Counted from the first letter of the stretch, positions 25,401-33,924 are shown. The stretch: 64,000 nucleotides of DNA from Pseudomonas frederiksbergensis (GCF_035751725.1 NZ_CP142104.1:1922001-1986000); one strand, 5' to 3'. Numbers and translations: made by a program. Notes: generated from the sequence alone by a model not told the origin.

Positions 25401-26596
25401 TCACCGGTGTCGAGGAACTCCAGGGTAAGTTGATCCGGGCTTGGCAGCGACGCCGCCTGTGACCCGGTGCGCCAGTTGAACAGGACTTGGAACAACGGGT
25501 TGGCACCCAATTGATCGAGGATCAATTCCAGCGGGTAATCGGCATGCTCCAGCGCGGCGAGGGATTGCCCGCGCAGCGCCCGAAGAAAGTCCAACCCGCT
25601 GCGAGTCGAGTCGATTCGCGCCCGGTACACCTGGCTGCTGACGAAAAAACCCACCAGGTCCTGGCTTTCATGGCTGTTGCGGTTGGCGTTGGGGACGCCG
25701 ACGGTGAAATCGTCCTGGCGGCTGTAGCGGGCCAGCAGCAGTTGCCAGGCGCCCAGCGCCACCACGAACGGCGCCAGCCCCTGGCCTTGGCAAAAATTCT
25801 CCAGCGCTTGCGCCAACGACGGGGCCAGCGATACGTGTACGCGACCGGCGCTGTGTTGTTGGGTTGCACTGCGCGAGAAGTCCTGGGGCAATTCCAGGGC
25901 GGGCAAATCATGGCCCAGGTACTCGCCCCAGTATTCGCCACTGCGTCGGCAGGCAGCGCTTTGCAGATAGTCGCCGCGCTGGTGGGTTGCGTAGTCGGCA
26001 TATTGCATCGGCAACGGTGGCAGCGCAGACCGATCACCCAGCAGAGCCCGGCCGTACGCCTGGGTCATGTCCTGCATCAGGATCGTGTTGGACCAGGCAT
26101 CGGAAACGATGTGATGCATATTGAGCAGCAACACATGTTCGGCACGGCTCAAACTGAGCAAGGTAGCCCGCATCAGCGGCGCCTGGGTGAGATCGAACGG
26201 TTGCCGGGCGTGTTGCTCGATGTGCCGGGAAAGCGCCGGCTGGTCGAGCCCGGTGAGGTCTTCGCGATGTAGGATCAGGCGGGCGCTGCGCTCGACCACC
26301 TGGGTGGCGGCGCCGTCGATTTCAATGAACGCGGTGCGCAGGATGTCGTGTCGGTCGATCACGCGATTCAGCGCGTCTTCCAGGGCATCGGCATTCAGCT
26401 CGCCGGTCAGGCGCAAGGCCCGGGGCAGGTTGTAGGCCGAGCGGGTCGGATCTCGCTGTTGTTCCAACCACAGGCGTTGCTGGGCGAAAGACAGCGGCGC
26501 GCGATCCAGCCTGCGGCGGCTGGCCCGGGCGTGCAGGCCGTCGGTGGCCTCATCGAGCAGCAGCGCCAGCAGATCATCATCTAGCAGTTCGTTCAT
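22466..26596 (-). CDS. Terminal pyoverdine NRPS module: Thr adenylation with thioesterase
   Basis: A 1376-residue, single-module synthetase: condensation (about 30-460), adenylation (485-960, TSGSTGKPKG near 640), thiolation (GGHSI, Ser1035) and a C-terminal thioesterase (from 1085, GWSLGG with nucleophile Ser1165). The specificity residues D-F-W-N-I-G-M-V-H are the classic Thr code. The condensation motif reads HHIVSDAWS, with Ala for the usual Gly. The thioesterase marks it as the chain-ending enzyme, releasing the peptide by hydrolysis or cyclisation. It starts 38 bases after the pvdE stop, so pvdE and this gene form an operon driven by the PvdS-type promoter at 28396-28419. Unusually, this final module is on the opposite strand from the earlier modules, with fpvA between them. 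By function it is the equivalent of the last part of PvdD. Confidence 0.94.
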   Translation of the reverse strand: MNELLDDDLLALLLDEATDGLHARASRRRLDRAPLSFAQQRLWLEQQRDPTRSAYNLPRALRLTGELNADALEDALNRVIDRHDILRTAFIEIDGAATQVVERSARLILHREDLTGLDQPALSRHIEQHARQPFDLTQAPLMRATLLSLSRAEHVLLLNMHHIVSDAWSNTILMQDMTQAYGRALLGDRSALPPLPMQYADYATHQRGDYLQSAACRRSGEYWGEYLGHDLPALELPQDFSRSATQQHSAGRVHVSLAPSLAQALENFCQGQGLAPFVVALGAWQLLLARYSRQDDFTVGVPNANRNSHESQDLVGFFVSSQVYRARIDSTRSGLDFLRALRGQSLAALEHADYPLELILDQLGANPLFQVLFNWRTGSQAASLPSPDQLTLEFLDTGEGQAKFDLSLDVDYSQQQILATFEYSRDLYRTTTIERMAEHWQNLLRGLIEAPDCAVGELQLLSADERRLTLNDWNRQPTQLCSEECLHRMIEAHAAHAGEAIALTFEGQHLSYAELNRHANRLAHRLIEQGVGPDVRVGIAVERTPQMIIGLLAILKAGGAYVPLDPAYPADRLAYMIQDSGVRQILTQAHLLESLALPAGIDCLLLEPSDADHAWPEHNPAVPMDPDNLAYVIYTSGSTGKPKGALLAHHNVIRLFRATEQWFGFDHRDVWCLFHSYAFDFSVWEIFGALLHGGRLVIVPHAVSRSPEDFHALLCQEKVTVLNQTPSAFKSLLQVACEPRQPLIHQLRQVIFGGEAIDVQSLRPWFERFGDQSPQLINMYGITETTVHVTWRPLSMQDLHSQAASPIGEPIVDLSWYLLDAHLNPVPKGCIGELYIGRAGLARGYHQRADLTASRFIPDPFDPLPGRRLYRTGDLARYLSDGSIEYIGRLDHQVKIRGFRIELGEIQARLQTLPGVREGVVLTHDGPGGLQLIAYVIPTQPASAELREDLLTALKAQLPDYMVPSHLLFIDHLPLNANGKLDRKALPEPDATLRHSKYVAPRTQLEEALAQLWQQSLKVERVGISDSFFELGGHSILAIELIAKLKATLNITVRLQELLANPSIAELALFISQKHREQTQCLVALNNAPASAPQLFCLHPSGGIVFCYQPLARKLQNQARTVGIMHRGFSEPHAGPEAWQQMIADYSKEIVSAQPQGPYHLMGWSLGGTIAFDIAAMLESQGHTVGFLGLVDSTIPEHLYPSGLPRHRYLAGGAKDDAASQDLLEAIEYLDLLFPSLTERTAAYRREHPGSSVKAFHEWAAGQIEPERGDLLSIVQSVKEEVMNAQAFSVHDRLLEAFEGFSFKPVRVRPSCWWTQAEKTADELAFCEALLMEHSLTGELQCSVHSPLRHRGMIFDEGLLGELVEAFLASTVEKLS

Positions 26597-26634
26597 GGTG
26601 TTCTCGCGGTAAACGGCATTGGCGTCGGGCAGGT

Positions 26635-28293
26635 TCAGGCGAAGGCTGCCGGGACCTTTTCACTGACCACCCGACCGGCCTGCATCCGCACCAGTTGATC
26701 AGCGATGTCGAAGTAACGGTCGTCGTGGGAAATGACGATGATGGTTTTGCCCAGGGCCTTCAGCTCCGGCAGCAGCTCGGTGTAGAACACCCGCCGGAAC
26801 ACCGGGTCCTGGTCGGCGGCCCATTCGTCAAAGACCAGAACCGGGCGTTCTTCCAGCCAGGCGTTGAGCAGGGCCAGGCGCTTGCGCTGGCCGGTGGAGA
26901 GATCGGTAGTGCTGAAGGCCCCATCGCGAATGCTGACCTTGTGGGCGATCTCCAGGCGATCGAGGTAGCGGTTGGCGTCCCCGGGCACCTGCTGGTCGCC
27001 CTGCACCAACTCATCGAACAGGTAATAGTCGGCGAAGATTGTGGTGAACAGCTGGCGATAATCGTCACGGCCCGCCGCCGATACCGGCTCGCCATCCAGG
27101 AAAATTTCGCCGCCCTGGGGTGCATAGAGGCCCAGCAGCAGTTTGATCAACGTGGTCTTGCCGCCGCCGTTCTCGCCGACGATGAACACGATCTCGCCCT
27201 GGGCGATGGACAGGTTGACCGGTCCGAGGGCGAAGGCCTGGCTGCCGTCCACCGCAGGGAAGGCGTAGTGCACGTCACACAATTCAAGCCGTTGGATCGT
27301 CGGCTTCGGGGCGTTCTTATCGTTGAGCAGCAGGTGCGGCTCAGGGGAGGAAAACTGCTCGGACAGTTCGGCAATGCGCTTGAACGCGATGTTGGCGCGG
27401 CTGATCACCGGCAAGGTCATCACCAGGTACTCCAGCGGTCCCTTCATGTACAACAACACCAGCACGAAACCGCTGAGCACCGCTTTGTCGGTGCCCAGCC
27501 ATAGCGATTGCAAGGCCAGGACCAGGCCGATGACCACGAAAAACAGCATCGAGCCGAAGGTCTTCGCGACCACGAAGGTGTTGACCGCGCGGATGTTGGT
27601 GTCGCAGATCTGCTCGGCGGTGGCTTCGATGCGCTGGCTGAACATGCGCTGGCGGCGTGGGCGGTGGATGCGCAGCTCCTTGGCACCGGCTGCTATTGCG
27701 CTGTAGTGCTTCTGCAGGGCGTCTTCAGCCTCGCGGGCCGCTTCGAAGCCACGAATGCCACGGGCCCGCGCCACGTATTGGATAACCGTGCCGATCACCA
27801 GCGCCACCAGCAGCAGCGCAAACATCGGCAGCGACAGGTAGGCCAGGTAGCCCAGGCAACCGAGGGTGACGGTAAAGGCGATCGCCAGTGGCGCGAAGGA
27901 AAACGCGAAGTTGCTGACCATGTTGACGTCGTGGGTCAGGATCGGAATGAGCCGATGACTGCGGAAACGCTCGATCTGTTCGATGGGCGCCAGCAAGACT
28001 TTCTGGCCGAGGGATTTGCGCAGGCTGGCGATGATGTTCTGCCCAACGTGGTTGGTGCCGATGTCCGACAGGATCGAAGTCAGCAGCGCCGCCACGCACA
28101 AGCCGGCGAAGGTCGCCAACACCTGGGGCGTCGGCCCGGCTTCGGCGTTCAGCGCATCGTTGATGGTTGCCAGCAGGGCGGTGATGCTCAGGCCACCCAG
28201 CATGCCGAGCAGGATGGAGCCTGCGACAATCAGCCGGAAGGGTTTGAGCAGGATGAACAGTTCACTGATCACCCCGCGGGTTGGTTGGCTCAT
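26635..28293 (-). CDS. pvdE: ABC transporter PvdE, ferribactin export to the periplasm
   Basis: A 552-residue fused permease-ATPase in the cyclic-peptide exporter family (SyrD/PvdE). Several membrane segments occupy the first 330 residues. The ATPase half has Walker A GENGGGKTT near 377, signature LSTGQRKR near 461 and Walker B VFDEW near 488. ATG at 28293 has AGGGA about 9 bases upstream; an upstream in-frame start has no such site. In P. aeruginosa PvdE moves the acylated precursor ferribactin across the inner membrane for maturation. It is first in the operon with the Thr-thioesterase NRPS. The close match in length to known PvdE (about 549) and the surrounding pvd genes make the assignment secure. 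Confidence 0.95.
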   Translation of the reverse strand: MSQPTRGVISELFILLKPFRLIVAGSILLGMLGGLSITALLATINDALNAEAGPTPQVLATFAGLCVAALLTSILSDIGTNHVGQNIIASLRKSLGQKVLLAPIEQIERFRSHRLIPILTHDVNMVSNFAFSFAPLAIAFTVTLGCLGYLAYLSLPMFALLLVALVIGTVIQYVARARGIRGFEAAREAEDALQKHYSAIAAGAKELRIHRPRRQRMFSQRIEATAEQICDTNIRAVNTFVVAKTFGSMLFFVVIGLVLALQSLWLGTDKAVLSGFVLVLLYMKGPLEYLVMTLPVISRANIAFKRIAELSEQFSSPEPHLLLNDKNAPKPTIQRLELCDVHYAFPAVDGSQAFALGPVNLSIAQGEIVFIVGENGGGKTTLIKLLLGLYAPQGGEIFLDGEPVSAAGRDDYRQLFTTIFADYYLFDELVQGDQQVPGDANRYLDRLEIAHKVSIRDGAFSTTDLSTGQRKRLALLNAWLEERPVLVFDEWAADQDPVFRRVFYTELLPELKALGKTIIVISHDDRYFDIADQLVRMQAGRVVSEKVPAAFA

Positions 28294-28395
28294 GGAGGTT
28301 TCCCTGCTTGAAGAAAAAGGCGAAGACCATCGCGGGCATTCACCGCATGGGCTGAAGGACAGCGGCACGCCGGTTGGGGCGCGCCCATCTATGGA

Positions 28396-28419
28396 ACGAT
28401 TGGAGGGGAAGGGGATTTA
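28396..28419 (-). promoter_or_regulatory. PvdS-type iron-starvation promoter of pvdE
   Basis: On the - strand TAAAT (28419-28415), exactly 16 bases, then CGT (28398-28396), about 100 bases before pvdE. This is the known -35/-10 pattern for the sigma factor PvdS. A half-REP (CTCGCCACA) lies just beyond it. Confidence 0.88.
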
Positions 28420-28470
28420 ACGAGGCACCAACCTCGCCACAAAAAGCGGCTCTTCAGTGGTCAGGTTGAT

Positions 28471-29346
28471 CTACATATCCCGAGCGACCCGGAACCCCAG
28501 CCAGTCACCGCGGGCATCGGAAAAAACGGCATTGCGGTTGCCCGAACGGGAAAACACCGGCGCTTCGCCCCAGTCGTTGCCACGGATACGCCGCACCTTG
28601 CAGTTGCCTGCCAGCGCGGCGCTGCCGTCGATCGGCGCATCGGTGTAGTTTTCGTTAAAACAATCGGCGGTCCATTCGTAGACGTTGCCGTGCATGTCGT
28701 ACACGCCAAAGGCGTTGGGCGCGAAGCTGCCGGCCGGGGCGGTGAAGTTGTAGCCATCGGCGGCGCCGTAGGTGTTGGCGTGCTGGGCGATGCTGTAGTC
28801 CTTGCCTTCGTCGAACGGGAAAGGGAACGGGCCGCTGCTGCCGCCGCGCGCGGCGTATTCGCGCAAGGATTCGCTGACCAACCGGTACGGCTTGCCGGTC
28901 TTTTTCGACAACCATGCCACGTAGGCATTGGCTTCTTCGAAATCCATGCACACCGCCGGGTGCCGGTCGGTGTATTGCTTGCGTGGGTCGCTGCCCTGGT
29001 ACTCCGGAACCCCGGCCTGGCACGCGCGTCCGGGGCGCTTGTCGCCGTCGGGCATCACGTAGCCGGTATCGCGCAGGTAGGCGAACCATTCGCCCTTGAG
29101 CACCTGGAAGCGGCTGATCGCCAACGGCTTGGCAAACGTCACCGGGTGCATAGGGCCCTCGTCAGGCTCGCGGCCGACTTCGTCCTCGGGCGTGCCCATC
29201 TGGAAGGTGCCGGTGGGCAGCACGACCATTTCCGGGCAGTCCTTGCAGTCGCGGAACACCTGGCCCGGCTGCGACGCCTGGGCGTTGGAGGGCAACAGGG
29301 CAGTGAGGGCCAACGCCGGAATTGTCTTCAATAAAAAACGGTTCAT
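28471..29346 (-). CDS. pvdO: PvdO, periplasmic pyoverdine chromophore maturation protein
   Basis: A 291-residue protein of the formylglycine-generating-enzyme (FGE-sulfatase) fold. ATG at 29346 gives a clear signal peptide (MNRFLLKTIPALALTALL, cleavage near NAQA), so it acts in the periplasm. Family marks include the TGTFQMGTPEDEVGREPDEGP segment region near residue 45 and the closing GDWLGFRVAR. In P. aeruginosa and P. fluorescens PvdO completes oxidation of dihydropyoverdine to the fluorescent chromophore. It is last in pvdM-pvdN-pvdO, 20 bases after the pvdN stop. The usual length is about 284. Confidence 0.93.
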   Translation of the reverse strand: MNRFLLKTIPALALTALLPSNAQASQPGQVFRDCKDCPEMVVLPTGTFQMGTPEDEVGREPDEGPMHPVTFAKPLAISRFQVLKGEWFAYLRDTGYVMPDGDKRPGRACQAGVPEYQGSDPRKQYTDRHPAVCMDFEEANAYVAWLSKKTGKPYRLVSESLREYAARGGSSGPFPFPFDEGKDYSIAQHANTYGAADGYNFTAPAGSFAPNAFGVYDMHGNVYEWTADCFNENYTDAPIDGSAALAGNCKVRRIRGNDWGEAPVFSRSGNRNAVFSDARGDWLGFRVARDM

Positions 29347-29366
29347 CGATTGCTCTCGATCAGTTA

Positions 29367-30647
29367 TCAAAGTGTTTTGCCCAGCAGCGCCATGAAGCGG
29401 TCAATCTCGGCTTCGGTGTTGAGCAGCCCTGGCGCGGTGCGGACCACCGGTCCGGCATCGCGATGCACGGCATCGGCGACCACGCGGTTTTGCATCAGGT
29501 AGGCGGCGATCTCATCGCTCTTGCGATCCTTGACCCGGAAGAAGGTAAAACCGGCCGACAGTTCGGGGCTCAGCGGCGTCACCAGCTCGATCTGCGGCAG
29601 CGCGAGCAGGCGTTTCTTCAGGTAAGTGTTAAGCGCGTGAATGCGCGCCTGGACCTCGGCCTTGCCCAATTGCAGGTGCAGCTTGAACGCTTCGTCCGCC
29701 GCCCAGCGATGCTCGAAGGCGTGGTAGCCGCCCGGGGTCATGGTGGTGGAAAACGTCGTGGCTTCGGAGAAGGTCGGGATGATCGGCGTGACGTACTTGA
29801 CCTCTTCGCTGCGGCTGCACACCACGCCGGTGCCGCGTGGGCCGAACATCCATTTGTGGGTGCCGGCGATGAAGAAATCGCAATTCATCGCCGGGAAACT
29901 CAGGTCTTCAACGCCGAAACCGTGCACGCCATCCACGACGTAAACGATGCGCTGTTCATCGCTGCGGCCCTGGTTGTGCTTGTCCACCAGGGCGCCGATC
30001 TTGCCGATGGGCAGCTTCACGCCGCTGCCCGAATGCACCCAGGTCATGCCCAATACGCGGGTTTTTGGGCGGATATTGCGCTCGATGGCCGTGAGTATCT
30101 GAGCCTCGGTGGCGTCGTGGGCGTTCTCGAACAGCTTGATCTTGCGTACCCGTGTTCCGTCCCGTTGCTTGCGCAGGTCGAGGATGGTGTGGGTGGCGTA
30201 ATGTTCGTGGACGGTGGTGAGTATTTCCTGGTCGGGTCGCACATGGACGCCGCCATAGATCATCGCCAGCCCTTCAGTGGTGCTGCCGGTGAGAGCGATC
30301 TGCTTCGGGTTCGCTTGCAGGTAACGACCGGCCCAGGTCCGCACGTTTTCTTCGCGCTCTTCGGTGACGCCCAGGTCCCAATCCATCAGCAGCCCGGGGT
30401 TTTTATCCAGGGCGGCGCGGTGCCGTTCGATGGCTTCGCGCACCGGGCGCGGGTGGGTGGTGACCAGGAAGTTGGAGAAGTGCAAGTAGCCCGGGTCCTG
30501 GTTGAACAGCGAGCGCAGCTGCGCCCATTTGTCCCGGGACAGCGGTGGCAGTGGGTCGGCAGCGGCAGAGCAGGGCAGGCTCGCGGCCAATGGCAGGCCG
30601 GCGGCAAGGATCCCGGCTTGCTTGAGGAAGGCGCGGCGCTCGTTCAT
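29367..30647 (-). CDS. pvdN: PvdN, PLP-dependent pyoverdine side-chain modifying enzyme
   Basis: A 426-residue fold-type I aminotransferase-like protein. It starts at 30647 (MNERRAFLKQAG) inside the pvdM stop (ATGA overlap). The frame stays open further upstream, but that part overlaps pvdM and is not coding. The N-terminus is a Tat-type signal (ERRAFLKQAGILAAG), consistent with export of a folded cofactor-containing enzyme. The PLP lysine is probably K265 in GTHKWMFGPRG. In P. fluorescens PvdN converts the glutamate attached to the chromophore into succinamide in the periplasm. Length and neighbours match known PvdN closely. Confidence 0.94.
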   Translation of the reverse strand: MNERRAFLKQAGILAAGLPLAASLPCSAAADPLPPLSRDKWAQLRSLFNQDPGYLHFSNFLVTTHPRPVREAIERHRAALDKNPGLLMDWDLGVTEEREENVRTWAGRYLQANPKQIALTGSTTEGLAMIYGGVHVRPDQEILTTVHEHYATHTILDLRKQRDGTRVRKIKLFENAHDATEAQILTAIERNIRPKTRVLGMTWVHSGSGVKLPIGKIGALVDKHNQGRSDEQRIVYVVDGVHGFGVEDLSFPAMNCDFFIAGTHKWMFGPRGTGVVCSRSEEVKYVTPIIPTFSEATTFSTTMTPGGYHAFEHRWAADEAFKLHLQLGKAEVQARIHALNTYLKKRLLALPQIELVTPLSPELSAGFTFFRVKDRKSDEIAAYLMQNRVVADAVHRDAGPVVRTAPGLLNTEAEIDRFMALLGKTL

Positions 30648-32014
30648 GGCTGGACGGCCTTGTGCGTCGAGGCGATGGCCGGGCTTGCGGCTTTTTGCGC
30701 CTGATCCCAGACCCGCAGGAAGTTGCCGCCCCACAGCTTGGCGATGTCGGCCTCGGAGTAACCACGGGTCAGCAGCTCGGCGGTGACGTTGCGGATGTCG
30801 CCGACGTTCTCCCAGCCTTTGACGCCGCCGCCTTCGTTGAAGTCCGAACTGATGCCGACGTGGTCGATGCCGATCTTGCGCACGGCGTAGTCGATGGCAT
30901 CGCCCAGATCCTTGAGGCTGGCCTTGGGTTCTTCCTCGAGAATGCCGTAGAGCTGGCCGGCGTATTCGCCGAATTTCTGCTCCGGCCACGCGGCAATGAT
31001 CGGGTCGCCCGGCATCAGCGCCATCGCCAGGTTGGGCAGCGGCGGCAGGTCGAAGCGCTCGCGCAGGACGTTGAGCTTGTCCTGGGTCTTTTGCGTCAGC
31101 GGGCGCAGGTACTGGGAGAACCCAACGATTTGCACCACGCCGCCGCTGGCCTTGATCAGTTGCATTTCCTTGTCGCTGAGGTTGCGTGGGATATCCACCA
31201 TCGCCCGTGGCGCGGAATGGGAGGCCACCAAGGGCGTGCGGCTCAGTTGCGCGACTTGTTCCAGGGCCTGGGTCGACATCTGCGACACATCGATGATCAC
31301 GCCCAGGTCGTTCAGGCGCTTCACCGCTTGCTTGCCGATGTCCGACAGGCCGCCGAGGGCGTCGGGCGAGTCGTTGAAGAACGGCAGCGGTCGCGAGGAG
31401 TCGGCCCAGTCGTTGTTGCCGATGTAGCTGAAGCCGAACATGCGCATGCCCCGCGCCGTCCACAGGTCCAGCAGGCTCAGGTCGTGACCGAGGGGATAGG
31501 CGTTGAGCATGCTGATGAAAATCGCGAACTTGCCTTCGCCGTGCAGGCGACGGAAATCATCTGGGGTGTAGGCGATGGCGACCTGGTTGGGAAAGTCGCG
31601 GACCAGGCCGGTGATGATCTTGTAGCGCACCTCCTGCTGGTTGCGCGCTTCCTCGACGAAGCCTGCGGTGGGCTTGTGCGGCGCGTTGGGGCCGTTCCAC
31701 AGTTCGGGCCAGCCGAAGATCGTCAGCGCGGCGCCGGAGAGCTGGCCGCGATTGGCTTTCACCAGGTCGAACTGGCCCTTGCCGTCCTTGTCGGCTTCGT
31801 TGCCGGCGGTGCCGAAGTCCAGCGGCACGGTGATGTGGCTGTCGAAGGACAACAGCCGTTCGTGCAATTGCCGAGCTTGCTCCATGACCTTGACCGGGTA
31901 GCCGGGGTTGTCCCGCCACCAATGGTCCCAAGCCGCGAGCCCGGCACCGACGACCAGCGCCAGGGCCAGGGGTACGCCGGTAAAAAGAGCCTTTCTAGAA
32001 CGTGGTGTTGTCAT
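30644..32014 (-). CDS. pvdM: PvdM, renal-dipeptidase-like periplasmic pyoverdine maturation protein
   Basis: A 456-residue M19 dipeptidase-family protein with an N-terminal hydrophobic segment (VPLALALVVGAGLAAW), so membrane-anchored or exported. It is the first gene of pvdM-pvdN-pvdO, under the PvdS-type promoter at 32078-32101, and overlaps pvdN by four bases. The family metal site is degraded: the HxD motif reads HIT (in FDSHITVPLDF), and the DVSH histidine is Gln (DVSQMS); SH in VASHSA is kept. An ordinary two-zinc dipeptidase activity is therefore unlikely. Published work places PvdM with PvdP in oxidising ferribactin; the residue reading here is mine. Confidence 0.93.
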   Translation of the reverse strand: MTTPRSRKALFTGVPLALALVVGAGLAAWDHWWRDNPGYPVKVMEQARQLHERLLSFDSHITVPLDFGTAGNEADKDGKGQFDLVKANRGQLSGAALTIFGWPELWNGPNAPHKPTAGFVEEARNQQEVRYKIITGLVRDFPNQVAIAYTPDDFRRLHGEGKFAIFISMLNAYPLGHDLSLLDLWTARGMRMFGFSYIGNNDWADSSRPLPFFNDSPDALGGLSDIGKQAVKRLNDLGVIIDVSQMSTQALEQVAQLSRTPLVASHSAPRAMVDIPRNLSDKEMQLIKASGGVVQIVGFSQYLRPLTQKTQDKLNVLRERFDLPPLPNLAMALMPGDPIIAAWPEQKFGEYAGQLYGILEEEPKASLKDLGDAIDYAVRKIGIDHVGISSDFNEGGGVKGWENVGDIRNVTAELLTRGYSEADIAKLWGGNFLRVWDQAQKAASPAIASTHKAVQP

Positions 32015-32077
32015 TGCCGATCTCAGTCTGGTTCGCCTTGGAAGGACAGGCGCGGGGGCCTTTGCTATCTGGGGGGA

Positions 32078-32101
32078 ACGAGTGATCGGGCGGGAAATTT
32101 A
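32078..32101 (-). promoter_or_regulatory. PvdS-type promoter of pvdM-pvdN-pvdO
   Basis: On the - strand TAAAT (32101-32097), 16 bases, CGT (32080-32078), about 65 bases before the pvdM start. It is back to back with the pvdP promoter. Confidence 0.9.
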
Positions 32102-32132
32102 GGTGTCCTGGGTACCGCCATGGCGGGGCCTG

Positions 32133-32156
32133 TAAATTTCTCGACCCAGCCATCGT
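32133..32156 (+). promoter_or_regulatory. PvdS-type promoter of pvdP
   Basis: TAAAT (32133-32137), 16 bases, CGT (32154-32156), about 45 bases before the pvdP start. With the site at 32078-32101 it makes a divergent promoter pair. Confidence 0.9.
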
Positions 32157-32201
32157 TCTAGCTTGGATAAAGCCCACCCCAGGGCGAACACAGGTAAGGC
32201 A

Positions 32202-33818
32202 ATGACGATTTCTCGACGATGGTTCATGGCAGGCCTGGCGCTGACCGGTGCCGCCGTGCCTGCGGTGTATTACGGACATCGCGAACTGACCCGGCCGGAC
32301 CCGACCATCACACCCGGCGAGGCTTCCTTCGATGTGGCGGACGTCGCCGGACAGCGTCGGGCAAACACGATGCGGGGCGTTTGGACGATCCGTTTCAGCG
32401 GGCGCGATGCCGGCCTCGACGGCTTGCCGGACGACAGCCTGGAGGTGTTCCTCGACATCGCCCACAAAGGCCGAGGCCTGGTGGGTTGCGTCGACACCGC
32501 CGAACGCCTGCGTGCTGGGGATGAGCCGCGTTATCGGGTGCTGGGCGACTTGGCTGGCAGCGATCCGAAGCAATTGAGCTGGCGCTTGATCGGCGCCGGG
32601 CATGGCATGCCGGACTACGAGTTCATCATGACCCTCGACGAAGTCTGGGCCGGTTTCGGCAACGCTGGCACGGCCACCCTCAGTGGCCGGGTACTGCGGC
32701 TGGATCGCCCGTTGGCGCTGCCGGAACTCGACAATCAGTTCGTCGCCGTCAAACAGCGGTTTCCCGAAGCCCGGGAGCGGACACCGCTGAGTCCCAGGCT
32801 GCTGGCCTGGCTGGTGTCGCCGCAGCACCGGCTGTTCCATCAACTCTGGCATGCCTCGCGAGACAAGTGGCACACCCTCGACGAAGACAAACGCGACGCC
32901 CTGCGTGGCATCGGCTGGCAACCCGGACCGCGGGAAAACGAGCGTGATGCCCGTGGGCCGCGCAAGGATCGCAACGGCTCGGGGGTGGATTTCTTTTTCA
33001 TGCACCGGCATATGCTCGGCACCGCACGTTCCTTCCAACCGCTGCCGTCATGGTCACGCTTTCCATTGCCACAACCCGAATTGGAGCGTGATCGCCTGGG
33101 TTTTGCCCGGTATTTCGATAACGTCGACGGGACGGCGCTGCCACCGACCTGGCTGGCCCGTGGCGACGAGCAATACGCCCAGTGGGTCAGCGACATCAAG
33201 ACCGCCGAGACCTATCACAGCAATTTCCAGGTCTGGGAATCCCGTTATCGCGATCCGCGTTATCTGTCGAAACTGACCTTGGGCCAGTTCGGTTCGGAAG
33301 TGGAACTGGGCCTGCATGATTGGCTGCACATGCGCTGGGCGTCGGTGCCGCGTGATCCGTCCAATGGCCATCCGGTGCCGTTCGCCCGTGATCAGGCGGA
33401 CTTCGCCCAGCGCTGGTTCGAGCCGGAAAACGACTTTCTCGGCGATCCGTTTTCTTCCCACGTGAACCCGGTGTTCTGGGCCTTCCACGGCTGGATCGAT
33501 GACCGCATCGAAGACTGGTTCCGGGCCCATGAACGTTTCCATCCGGGCGAAGTGAGTCGGCTTGAAGTCAACGGCGTGCCCTGGTTCGCCCCGGGCCGCT
33601 GGGTCGAAATCGCCGACCCGTGGCTGGGTCCGGACACCCATGGCTGCAGCACCACGCCGGGCCTGCAGGCCGGACGTTCGGTGGAGATGGACCCGGAAAC
33701 CATGAAGTTGGCGTTACGTATTACGTTTGGCAGCGATGACGACAAGCTGGCGCAACTGTTCCGCCGCGTGCCGCAACGGCCGTGGTATGCGCGCAATCTC
33801 AAGGCCAAGGTGGTTTAA
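32202..33818 (+). CDS. pvdP: PvdP, copper tyrosinase of pyoverdine maturation
   Basis: A 538-residue protein. ATG at 32202 has AGGTAAGG just upstream and opens a Tat-type signal (SRRWFMAGLALTG), fitting periplasmic export with copper. The C-terminal half has tyrosinase-like copper motifs: histidines in PQHRLFHQLWH and the segment SSHVNPVFWAFHGWIDD. PvdP oxidises the D-Tyr-derived part of ferribactin to form dihydropyoverdine; PvdO completes the oxidation. Known PvdP is about 544 residues. It is divergent from pvdMNO and has its own PvdS-type promoter. Confidence 0.93.
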   Translation: MTISRRWFMAGLALTGAAVPAVYYGHRELTRPDPTITPGEASFDVADVAGQRRANTMRGVWTIRFSGRDAGLDGLPDDSLEVFLDIAHKGRGLVGCVDTAERLRAGDEPRYRVLGDLAGSDPKQLSWRLIGAGHGMPDYEFIMTLDEVWAGFGNAGTATLSGRVLRLDRPLALPELDNQFVAVKQRFPEARERTPLSPRLLAWLVSPQHRLFHQLWHASRDKWHTLDEDKRDALRGIGWQPGPRENERDARGPRKDRNGSGVDFFFMHRHMLGTARSFQPLPSWSRFPLPQPELERDRLGFARYFDNVDGTALPPTWLARGDEQYAQWVSDIKTAETYHSNFQVWESRYRDPRYLSKLTLGQFGSEVELGLHDWLHMRWASVPRDPSNGHPVPFARDQADFAQRWFEPENDFLGDPFSSHVNPVFWAFHGWIDDRIEDWFRAHERFHPGEVSRLEVNGVPWFAPGRWVEIADPWLGPDTHGCSTTPGLQAGRSVEMDPETMKLALRITFGSDDDKLAQLFRRVPQRPWYARNLKAKVV

Positions 33819-33862
33819 CCGCTTTCTAGCGGGATGAATGTCATTGTGGTGAGGGGCCTATC

Positions 33863-33892
33863 TGTGGCGAGGGGATAAATCCCCTCGCCACA
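33863..33892. repeat. REP palindrome after pvdP
   Basis: A perfect inverted repeat of the TGTGGCGAGGGG type with a short ATAAAT centre, flanked on the left by a half copy (33845-33857). It may also act as a stabilising or terminating hairpin between pvdP and the convergent gene. Confidence 0.85.
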
Positions 33893-33924
33893 AAGTCACT
33901 TGGCTTGAGATTTGTTGTGAGGTG

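Noticed and set aside
30648..31463. N-terminal extension of pvdN by about 270 codons
   Set aside because: The extension overlaps pvdM in another frame and lacks family similarity; the Tat signal starts at 30647.
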